Positions 1 to 6,056 of a DNA stretch of 13,878 nt are shown here, piece by piece. Source of the DNA: an uncultured Planctomycetaceae bacterium. Its GTDB lineage: Bacteria; Planctomycetota; Planctomycetia; Pirellulales; Pirellulaceae. The DNA lies in the NCBI GenBank assembly GCA_903927685.1, contig CAIYOB010001498.1:1-13878 (forward strand), read 5' to 3'. Both the position numbers and the translations under genes were made by a program. Under the pieces are notes generated by a model, which saw nothing but the letters and a program-made list of their open reading frames with translations, searched no databases and was not told the origin of the DNA. Each line of letters begins with the position of its first letter. Positions within the stretch are counted from its first letter, which is position 1.

Positions 1-170
1 GGCTTGTCCGTGGGAGTTTCACGTTCGTCGCTACACCGCCGGACATCCCCGGCCCACCACTCCGTTCCCCAGCGGCGGCGGATCCGCCGCTGGGGAACGG
101 GGTGGTGGCGGTGGCGAGCGTTCCTGTGTAGCGCTGAGCGTAAGTATCCCACGGACAAGCCGTGGGCCTT
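1..170. repeat. Long palindromic (MITE-like) element, left end outside the window
   Basis: The sequence folds on itself around base 81 with no net insertion or deletion. Bases 62-78 (ccgttccccagcggcgg) pair perfectly with 84-100 around a 5-base loop. Bases 54-60 pair with 102-108, 29-36 (cgctacac) with 126-133, and 1-15 (ggcttgtccgtggga) exactly with 147-161. The right arm carries its own small hairpin, cccacgg (148-154) with ccgtggg (160-166). The left partner of that hairpin is cut by the window start, so the element begins a few bases outside. It has no coding capacity, which fits a non-autonomous palindromic element. A transcription-terminator role is possible because it lies just past the stop of a minus-strand frame, but there is no T-run. 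The right boundary is approximate. Confidence 0.7.
62..100. repeat. Perfect 17-bp stem-loop at the centre of the palindrome
   Basis: The arms at 62-78 and 84-100 are exact reverse complements, with loop cggat at 79-83. A T:G apposition at 61/101 and seven further pairs (54-60 with 102-108) extend it to about 25 paired positions. As DNA it could extrude as a cruciform. As RNA it would be a very stable hairpin in either orientation. Confidence 0.85.
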
Positions 171-172
171 GA

Positions 173-484
173 TCAGCTCGAGCGCTGCCCGCACTGCGGA
201 AGGTCGTGCGCAGGGCCTCCGATGCAAGCCGGACGGTTGTCTGCTCGAACGCTGCGCACCAGCCGGTTGCGGATCCCGTCAACCGCGAGGAATCGAATGA
301 AACTGGATCGGAGCGGGCGGAAGAGATGCTGGCGATAAGCACACCGAACCAGCACAAGCATCCCTCCGAGGGGCAAGGCGATCAGGATGATCTCCCAAGT
401 ACTCTCGAGCGCGTTTCCGACACGAAACTCGGTCCCGACTTGAGTTGGCTGCGAGAAGCGGGGCTCGATCCCCCGCGCTTCGGT
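173..484 (-). pseudogene. Membrane-segment-containing open frame overlapping the 3' end of the SGNH gene; possible gene remnant or frameshifted tail
   Basis: Reading the minus strand in a different frame from the hydrolase gives 103 codons between a TGA at 487-485 and a TGA at 175-173. No ATG or GTG precedes the informative part. The first half reads like real protein: a stretch with QVGTEFRVGNALESTWE, then a hydrophobic segment (IILIALPLGGMLVLV), then a basic cluster with YRQHLFRPLR, as expected for a single-pass membrane protein. The second half loses that character and ends two bases beyond the palindromic element. The overlapping hydrolase frame is low-complexity here (Ser/Arg-rich). Either the hydrolase once continued into this frame, or this is the start of a neighbouring membrane-protein gene that has lost its ends. 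I do not recognise the family. Confidence 0.3.
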
Positions 485-1611
485 TCAAGCCGTTGCAGCC
501 TGCTCCGAAGAAAGGCCGCGACCGCTTCGGCAATCTTCACCGATCCCTCCTCGTTGGGATGTATCGCATCGGAGTACCAACACGCCTCGTTCACCGCCGT
601 AAGATCGATCAGCGGGACGCGTTCGCTCACCGCAACGCGATTCACTGTTGCATTCATCCGCTCGGTCAATTCCGCCCAGTCGGCGATTGTTCCCACGGCT
701 GCAAAATCGGCCGCCTTCGCGATGGATTCCGGGCTGTCGGCGGTGGCAAAGAAGCTGGGGAGGGTACAGAGAATGGGGACCGCGTGGTGGCGACGGCACA
801 GGCAAACGAGATCTCGCAACGAGGCTTCATACGTCATCAGCCCCTCCTGACGGATTCCGGCCGCGGGCCGTTGTTGCCCGGCGGATGGTCGCGCCCCGAC
901 CAGCTTGTGGCGATAGTGCAGTCCGACGCGAACCAGGTAGATGTGCTTCTTGAGCGTGTCCACCAGATCAGTCCAGAACGGCCGGGGCGTGATCAGGATG
1001 TTGTCTCGGGCGTCGTTCCAACCGCCCAGAATAATCACAATCTCAGGCTGGATCTCCGGCATGAGACGCTCGAAAAGATACACCAGATGTTCCATCCGAA
1101 AGCGAGGCATGCCGCCGTTGATAACCCAGCACGGCATCCTCGCGGAGTCAAGTTGACGTTCGAGCACTGCCGGATAGGTTTGTGCGTTGCCGGCAACGGT
1201 GTAGCCGAATGTCACCGAGTCGCCAATGCAGAGAATCCGAGGCTCCTCGCCTCTGGCCCGAGTCGGTTTGACTTCGTAGTCGCAACGTAGTCCCAGGTTG
1301 TTGGTGCGGACGCGGGTCGTCGCCATCGTGAACTCACGATTTTCGGACAACATGTAAGGGATCACGCCTTCCATCCAGCCCTGTTCCCAGCACATTTCGT
1401 CAACCATTTGCTGCTGGGTCCTCAGCCGGAAGATAACGACGCTCCAATAGACACGCGCCGCACATTCCATGAGCAGAATCGGCAGGCAGATCGCCAACAG
1501 TCGGAAGACGACCGGCTTCCATCGAAAGGAGGGGCGGCGCGCCGCATCCCCACCCCTCCGGCGTCCATCCCTTCGTCGCTCAGGTTGTCCCGTTCGGCTC
1601 TTGGCGCGCAA
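382..1611 (-). CDS. Membrane-anchored SGNH/GDSL hydrolase family protein
   Basis: The family holds serine esterases and acyltransferases, including O-acetyl transfer or removal on polysaccharides; the substrate here is unknown. With the start used, the protein has 409 residues: a basic N-terminus, one membrane segment at about 34-62 (VVFRLLAICLPILLM), then the catalytic domain outside the membrane. Block I is GDSVTFG with Ser132 as nucleophile. Block II is the Gly of NGG near 166. Block III is GGWND with Asn199. Block V is DAIHP with Asp348 and His351. The set is complete, so the domain should be active. I chose a TTG at 1611 because GGAG lies seven bases upstream; the frame stays open to a TTG at 1722. 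An ATG in another frame at 1547 has a stronger GGAGGGGTGGGG leader, so a frameshift near 1530-1545 is possible. The last 30 residues (Ser/Arg-rich) may be out of frame as well. Confidence 0.85.
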   Translation of the reverse strand: MRAKSRTGQPERRRDGRRRGGDAARRPSFRWKPVVFRLLAICLPILLMECAARVYWSVVIFRLRTQQQMVDEMCWEQGWMEGVIPYMLSENREFTMATTRVRTNNLGLRCDYEVKPTRARGEEPRILCIGDSVTFGYTVAGNAQTYPAVLERQLDSARMPCWVINGGMPRFRMEHLVYLFERLMPEIQPEIVIILGGWNDARDNILITPRPFWTDLVDTLKKHIYLVRVGLHYRHKLVGARPSAGQQRPAAGIRQEGLMTYEASLRDLVCLCRRHHAVPILCTLPSFFATADSPESIAKAADFAAVGTIADWAELTERMNATVNRVAVSERVPLIDLTAVNEACWYSDAIHPNEEGSVKIAEAVAAFLRSRLQRLEPKRGGSSPASRSQLKSGPSFVSETRSRVLGRSS

Positions 1612-1737
1612 TCGGTGGCTCCACACGTTCCACGAACGATCGGCCCCATCCGGCCGACAACGAATAGGAAATCGCTTTCCTCCCACAGGACCGAGGCTAA
1701 GCAGGAAAACGTGGTGAGTCAAGGTGGGAGGGCGGGT

Positions 1738-2215
1738 TCAGGGCGTCGGCTTGATCTCGACCGCCCCGTCGGCGGCGGCCAGTTCGAACACGCCGGGCGT
1801 GTGTGGCGTTGAAGTTCGCATTGCCCGGGTTCCCGTCCGGCTTCTGCCTGGACTCGCGGCGTCGTGACCTGCACCTACGATCCGGATCTTCTGGCCGCGC
1901 GTACCAGCTGGACACAACGGGGGCACAAGATCTCAATTCAAGGATGAGCATTTTCGGCGGAACACCTGCTGCCGACGCCTTACGGCACACAGGGAGCGGC
2001 CGAGACTCTCTTGCAGGCCCTGCGCACTGCCGACGAAAAACCCGGGTGACGCCGATGCGATTCCGATACGCAAGTTCACGGGGCGGCAACTGTGCGACCG
2101 TTGTGCCGAGCATCTCAATGGCCGGAAGGCCGCCAGCACGCTTAACCTCGTACCATTCGGCACGGGGCCGGCGGGGATCATGGGCATGCGCAGCTGCAAA
2201 GCTGCGGGCTACGGC
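1738..2215 (-). pseudogene. Eroded coding region with a zinc-ribbon-like piece, truncated by the 2216-2362 element
   Basis: No intact gene spans this stretch, but minus-strand pieces in different frames look like protein. From the element boundary to about 2040, one frame reads AEWYEVKRAGGLPAIEML and goes on with AQLPPRELAYRNRIGVTR. Near 1900-1935 another frame reads IEILCPRCVQLVRA, a CPxC half of a zinc ribbon. A further frame from about 1890 gives GQKIRIVGAG and ends with GVFELAAADGAVEIKPTP and a stop at 1738. The order (CPxC, then GQKIR) is that of zinc ribbons in which GxKIR is followed by a second CPxC, which is missing here. The first frame change falls near a run of five T on the coding strand (about 2036-2040). 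At the 5' end the first frame meets a TAG formed by the element's end, so the element cuts it. Real decay and assembly indels cannot be told apart here. Confidence 0.4.
2189..2206. other. 7-bp stem-loop just outside the 147-bp element
   Basis: The arms cgcagct (2189-2195) and agctgcg (2200-2206) are exact reverse complements around gcaa. The hairpin lies ten bases outside the palindromic element and inside the eroded coding region. It may be chance in GC-rich sequence. There is no T-run to make it a terminator. Confidence 0.35.
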
Positions 2216-2362
2216 CTAGTGCGTCGTCCACGCTAAGAGTTGGGGTTGGGTGGCTGGGGTCGAGCCACGAGGTACGAATGGCGAGCCCCCAGGCTTATGC
2301 CACTGGGGGCTCGCTGCACTCGACCCCAGGCACCCCAACATTTAGCCTGAACAACGCACTAG
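2216..2362. repeat. 147-bp imperfect palindromic MITE-like element with CTAG ends
   Basis: The two 21-base ends (2216-2236 and 2342-2362) are inverted copies matching at 18 of 21 positions, each beginning ctagtgcgt and ending gctaa when read inward. Further in, gttggggt (2239-2246) pairs with 2332-2339, ctggggtcgag (2254-2264) pairs exactly with 2319-2329, and gcgagcccccag (2281-2292) pairs exactly with 2303-2314 around a 10-base loop. The centres of these pairs drift by several bases, so the arms have small indels. It has no open frame of its own, as expected for a non-autonomous element moved by a transposase in trans. CTAG at each end could be part of the element or of a target duplication. 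The right end supplies the stop codon of the phosphoesterase-like gene. Confidence 0.8.
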
Positions 2363-2754
2363 TGGGCTCGTTCGGCCCGCCCGCCCCCCGTCGCCCGCAG
2401 TTCGAACTGCCAGCACAGCGTCAGATCGTCCGCTCGAGTCAACACCGCTTCGCCGCACAGAACGAGGCCGTCGAGCGTCACGGTGAGTTCCTGCGCGCCG
2501 CGCTGCCGCCATTGGAACGTACCGGCATCCCAGCGGGTGACCGTGCCGCGGTTGCCGGAGACGGGGCCTTCGTAGTCCAGATAAACCGGGCGGTGGTTGG
2601 GCAGCGGTTCGGCGGGGATCGGTCGTCCGGCGGCGGGCGGTTCCGACAGCGCCCAGGTCAGCAGCGAGTCGCCGTCCTCCAGCAGGAAATCCCAGTGCAC
2701 CGGGCGCGGACTGCCCGGCGGCGGGTCGTGACGCAGGACGGCAAAACGCGGCAT
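2359..2754 (-). CDS. Stand-alone LigD 3'-phosphoesterase-like (DNA polymerase ligase N) domain protein
   Basis: This 131-residue protein resembles the phosphoesterase module at the N-terminus of bacterial LigD, which trims 3'-phosphate and 3'-ribonucleotide ends during end joining. Shared signatures are FAVLRH (His9), then HWDFLLEDG (His20, Asp22) against the usual HYDFRLE, HRPVYLDYEG (His54, Tyr58), and GTVTRWDAGTF. The metal-binding His/His/Asp and later His and Tyr positions are kept, but the Arg after HxD is Leu24. I recall this as established LigD biochemistry; the alignment is by eye. No ligase or polymerase module is attached. The ATG follows the lipoprotein stop by four bases, with a weak GGGTGA leader, so expression is probably coupled. 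The TAG stop is made by the palindromic element; the domain appears complete about ten residues earlier, and the RAERAH tail may be recent. A catalytically impaired or repurposed member is possible. Confidence 0.7.
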   Translation of the reverse strand: MPRFAVLRHDPPPGSPRPVHWDFLLEDGDSLLTWALSEPPAAGRPIPAEPLPNHRPVYLDYEGPVSGNRGTVTRWDAGTFQWRQRGAQELTVTLDGLVLCGEAVLTRADDLTLCWQFELRATGGGRAERAH

Positions 2755-2758
2755 CGGC

Positions 2759-5407
2759 TCACCCGGAGACGTTGACCGTCGTGTCCTCGTCGGCTTCGAC
2801 GGGAGTCGTCGAGCGGAAGCTCTGGACGCGGACCTGGACGATGTGCTTGCCGATCCGCGTGCCCTTGACTTCGACAAAGAACGGATTCAGCGTCTCGCCG
2901 GGCCGCATCTCCTTGATCGGTTCCAACTCGACCGTCCGCCCGTCGGGGCTGAACTTCTTCTCCCGCACCGGCCCGCTGATCTTGACGAACTCCAGCCCCG
3001 GCGGCAGCAGCAGGGACACCGTCACGTTCTTGTCCGCGACGTTCCGGCCATTCTGCACCAGGATGATGTAGGTCGTCGTCCCGTTCAGCGAAATCGGATC
3101 CTGACGGTCGGCGATGGAGACATCCAGTTGGCCGACGATCTTGGCTGCCGGCGGCTCGCTGGGTTCCTGGATCTTCGGCGGCGGTTCGCGTGGGCCGGCC
3201 GGCGGCTTGGCAGCCTCCGGCGCCGCCTGGATGGCGAGTTTCGCCTCCTGCACCGACCGCACATTCTCCGCCGTCTCGACGAACACCCGGCACCAGGCGG
3301 ACGGGGAGTCCTTGACACAGTCCAGTCCGGCCTGCCGCGCCAGGACCTCGCCGGGCATCAGCCGCGGCGTGACCCACAGCAGCTCTCCGCGGGTCAGCGC
3401 CTGCTCGTCGTATCCCACGCTGGCCGCGCGAGGATACAGGCTGCGGTCGTAGAAGCCCACCACGCGGACATTGGTCAACGGGACGTTCCCCGTGTTGGTC
3501 ACCCGCATCGTGACCACGATCCGCTCGCCCACCCGGGACTGGGTGGGGCATTCGATCGTCGCCTCGACCGCCGGCTTCGTTTCCGGCGGGGGCGGCTCGA
3601 CGCCGTTGACGCAGGCGCTGGCGGAGGCCGAATGCCCGCCGTCCGCGACGGCCTCGGCCGTGTGGCACAGCCGTCCGGCCTGCTTGACCAGCAAGCTGAC
3701 GGCGATCTTGCGGCTGCCTCCGGGAGCCAGCGGTTCGGCCAGGACGCGTTCGATCAAGTTGCCGCGCTCGGTGGCGTGTTCCAGTCCGGCGGGCAGCCGA
3801 TCGCGGAGTACCACGCGGTTCAGCGGCTCGGTCCCTGTGTTGGTGATTTCGATCTCAAAATCGGCCGCCTGGCCGACCTGGACGGACGCGGGGCCGGTCA
3901 TCCGCACGTTCAGGGCCGACGAGAACACGCGGGTCGCCACGCAGGCTTCGACCGTGGCCTTCTGTCCAGCCGTCGCTTCGCCGGTGTCCAGCCGAACACA
4001 GAAGCGGATCGAGGCGTTCTGTTCCGGCCGGCAGGAAATCGTCAGGGTTTGCAGGGCCTTGGGCGGCAGATCGCTCAAGTCCCAGCGCAGCGTGTTGCCG
4101 AGGATCTTGGCCGGCGGACTGCTGTTCAGGTACGTCATGTTGGCGGGCACGGTGGCGCTGGCTACGACCCGCCGGGCGACGATATCCCCGGCGTTGCTGA
4201 CCTCGGCGCGATAGGTGACCGTCGACCCGACGCCGGCCGATTCCGGACCGTACAGCGTCACCTTGGGATCCGGGGCGCTCCACGTGACCGACGAAAAGCC
4301 TTGACCGACCACCATCGGCGGCAGTTCGTCGTTGGGCAGTGACGGCCGCACGATGCTGATCCGCACCTGGGTGCTGCCGCTCTTGTTGGCGGGCACCAGA
4401 TCGACGCTGGCCAGGCCGTTCTCGTCCGTCTTGGCGTCCGCCGCGGCCAGTTTTTGGGGGCCCAGCGACGTCACGTTGGTGTCCAGGATCTCGTACCGCA
4501 CGATCCAGCCGGACAACGGCTTGCCGGAACGGCGGCGGACCGTGGTGGTCAGCGTGTGCGGCTGGGCGGCGAGCACGACAGCCGGCGACGGCAGCACCCA
4601 CTGGACATCGACCCAGTAGATGGTCGACGTCTGCCGCCGCTGGTCCCAGACCTCGGCCTCGGGAGCGATCACCGCGACATGGCTGGCGCCTTCGGTCGGA
4701 GAGGTGATGCTGACCCAGCTCTGGCCTGACCCTACGGAGACATCGTCATTCGCTTGCGGCGTGCCGCGAGTCAACACGCGCTGCTGCGTCAAGGACTTCG
4801 TCACGGCATAGCTGCCGTCGCGTTTGTTGGCCGCTTCGCGGAACAGCGGTCTCAGGCAGTCCTGACCGTCGCCCGCCTCGACAAAGTAGCCGACGCTGTC
4901 CGGCGTCAGGGTCCACTCGATCGGCTGCCGCGGGATGTACTCGCCGGCCGCGTCCGCCAGTCCCGACAGGACGACGACTTCGGAGCCGACGGGCGCCATC
5001 ATGATGGCGGGAGCCAAGACCAGTCGCCCTTGCTTCTCGCGGTGCGGACCGACGCGAACCGGCTGGGCGGCCACCGCCGCTGGCGCCGGCGCGGCGGCCC
5101 CGCACGAGGGCGCCGCGGCTCCGCAACTCGGTCCGGGCGCCGCCCCGCAGGATGGCCCGGCCGCCAAAGGCGAAGGCTCGCCGGGCGGGCAAGGCGCTAC
5201 GGGAGGTGGCGCGGTAAAGGCCGGCGCGGGAACACAGGGCACCGCCTGCGGCGGAACAAATTCCGTGTAGTTGCCGTGCGGCATGAAGATCCGCTGGCCC
5301 GTCGGATCGATCTTCGGCAGTTTCAACGGCGTACATCCGGCCAGCAGCGCAGCGGCGACCGCCGGCAAAAGCAGCGGTAGGCAGAAGCTCTGACTGGACC
5401 GATTCAT
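2759..5407 (-). CDS. Large lipoprotein with Ig-like (Big-1 type) domain and four DUF11-like repeats
   Basis: This 882-residue protein is probably an envelope structural or adhesion protein; I can name no specific ligand. A signal peptide (about 1-24) ends in the lipobox LLAGC, so Cys25 should be lipidated. Residues 55-115 are a Pro/Ala/Cys-rich linker with three PSCGAA copies (Cys87, 95, 102) and two more cysteines (58, 73). Residues 125-270 form a conserved-looking domain (IPRQPIEWTLTPDSVGYFVE). Residues 285-355 look like a Big-1 Ig domain (TDENGLASVDLVP). Four DUF11-like beta domains follow at about 381-490, 498-600, 612-725 and 758-880, marked by VTNTGN and ITNTGT, LPAGLE and LPPGLE, and MRPGET. 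Pro-rich linkers separate the later ones (605-612, 730-755). DUF11 domains are common in long surface proteins. The ATG has only a weak leader (GGTGA). A hairpin lies 20-52 bases upstream. The next gene starts four bases after its TGA. Confidence 0.85.
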   Translation of the reverse strand: MNRSSQSFCLPLLLPAVAAALLAGCTPLKLPKIDPTGQRIFMPHGNYTEFVPPQAVPCVPAPAFTAPPPVAPCPPGEPSPLAAGPSCGAAPGPSCGAAAPSCGAAAPAPAAVAAQPVRVGPHREKQGRLVLAPAIMMAPVGSEVVVLSGLADAAGEYIPRQPIEWTLTPDSVGYFVEAGDGQDCLRPLFREAANKRDGSYAVTKSLTQQRVLTRGTPQANDDVSVGSGQSWVSITSPTEGASHVAVIAPEAEVWDQRRQTSTIYWVDVQWVLPSPAVVLAAQPHTLTTTVRRRSGKPLSGWIVRYEILDTNVTSLGPQKLAAADAKTDENGLASVDLVPANKSGSTQVRISIVRPSLPNDELPPMVVGQGFSSVTWSAPDPKVTLYGPESAGVGSTVTYRAEVSNAGDIVARRVVASATVPANMTYLNSSPPAKILGNTLRWDLSDLPPKALQTLTISCRPEQNASIRFCVRLDTGEATAGQKATVEACVATRVFSSALNVRMTGPASVQVGQAADFEIEITNTGTEPLNRVVLRDRLPAGLEHATERGNLIERVLAEPLAPGGSRKIAVSLLVKQAGRLCHTAEAVADGGHSASASACVNGVEPPPPETKPAVEATIECPTQSRVGERIVVTMRVTNTGNVPLTNVRVVGFYDRSLYPRAASVGYDEQALTRGELLWVTPRLMPGEVLARQAGLDCVKDSPSAWCRVFVETAENVRSVQEAKLAIQAAPEAAKPPAGPREPPPKIQEPSEPPAAKIVGQLDVSIADRQDPISLNGTTTYIILVQNGRNVADKNVTVSLLLPPGLEFVKISGPVREKKFSPDGRTVELEPIKEMRPGETLNPFFVEVKGTRIGKHIVQVRVQSFRSTTPVEADEDTTVNVSG

Positions 5408-5427
5408 GTCCGCAAGTCACCCGAGTC

Positions 5428-5459
5428 GTTACCGATTCTCTAATCGTTCCCTCGGTAAC
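5428..5459 (-). promoter_or_regulatory. Inverted repeat with alternative hairpins in the leader of the lipoprotein gene
   Basis: On the plus strand, gttaccga (5428-5435) and tcggtaac (5452-5459) are exact reverse complements 16 bases apart. Nested inside, cgatt (5433-5437) pairs with aatcg (5442-5446) and overlaps the first arm by three bases. In the transcript, gttac with gtaac and cgatt with aatcg can stack into one 10-bp stem with a bulge, or the 8-bp outer stem can form instead. The element ends 20 bases before the ATG. It could be a repressor operator or an RNA structure in the 5' leader. No clear -35/-10 pair was identified beside it. The rest of the 5408-5669 gap shows GC-rich repeats but no gene and no hairpin followed by a T-run. 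Confidence 0.4.
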
Positions 5460-5669
5460 CTACCATGCGGTTTGGCCAGATGTTGCGTCCGCTCATCAGC
5501 CGCTGTTGCCAAAAGGCGACAACCGCGGCGAAAAGCTGCCGGTTATGCCGGAAACGCCGGCGGAAGTGTGGTCAGCCCGGCCGTGTGGCGGGCTGCCGGC
5601 GGAGCGGAGCCTCGGTCTGTTGTTCAGCTGGCGCCGCTAATCTGGCCAGCTTGATCTGCCCGATCCAGG

Positions 5670-6056
5670 CTACCCGAGTGAATGCTTGCAGATGCCGTCT
5701 TTCCAGGCGTAATAGGTGCCCTGAGCGAACAGGGAACACAGATTTCTTTCCGATACCCACGGAAACGCGGCTGCAAACTGCTGCCGCCAATCGGACTCCG
5801 AGACAACCCCTTTGTTCGCTTCAGCGATTTCCGACACCAGGCCTATTCCGACGTTCATGGCCACCCGGCAATCTCGCTCATATCGATCCAGGTCCTCCGG
5901 CGGCAGGAACGGAAATCGCGAGTGCATCCGATCCCGAATGGGCTTGCACCAATTCTTACCCCAGGCCAGGGCAAACGACAGCCCCTTGTTGAGCAGCTTC
6001 ACTTCGCTCGGCCGCGGCGCCCACGCATAGTACCATCGCCAGAATGCCGGGATCAT
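5670..6056 (-). CDS. Hypothetical 128-aa protein, last gene of the three-gene operon
   Basis: I do not recognise the family. The ATG overlaps the upstream TGA as ATGA, a strong sign of translational coupling with the membrane/spermidine-synthase-like gene. The sequence looks like a soluble, mainly helical protein. It has an aromatic-rich N-terminus (FWRWYYAW), a charged central stretch (LPPEDLDRYERDC), then a region rich in Trp and Tyr (DWRQQF, FPWVSE, GTYYAWKDG), and no signal peptide or membrane segment. The three cysteines downstream of residue 60 form no metal-binding spacing that I can see. Amino-acid balance and junction support a real gene. After its stop there are 262 bases before the lipoprotein start. 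Confidence 0.65.
   Translation of the reverse strand: MIPAFWRWYYAWAPRPSEVKLLNKGLSFALAWGKNWCKPIRDRMHSRFPFLPPEDLDRYERDCRVAMNVGIGLVSEIAEANKGVVSESDWRQQFAAAFPWVSERNLCSLFAQGTYYAWKDGICKHSLG

Noticed and set aside
2755..2877. Upstream extension of the phosphoesterase-like gene to a start at 2877
   Set aside because: The extra 41 residues are a Ser/Arg-rich off-frame reading of the lipoprotein C-terminus. The ATG at 2754 begins directly at the conserved domain.
2658..3668. A 336-codon minus-strand frame overlapping the lipoprotein and phosphoesterase-like genes
   Set aside because: It is an Arg/Gly-rich off-frame shadow crossing two supported genes with no domain.
2843..4342. A 499-codon plus-strand open frame opposite the lipoprotein
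   Set aside because: It is Arg/Gly/Asp-rich and featureless, and the minus strand holds four DUF11-like repeats in one frame.
5573..5595. Hairpin cagcccg / cgggctg after the 128-aa gene as an intrinsic terminator
   Set aside because: The stem is short and there is no T-run on the coding strand; similar GC repeats occur by chance nearby.
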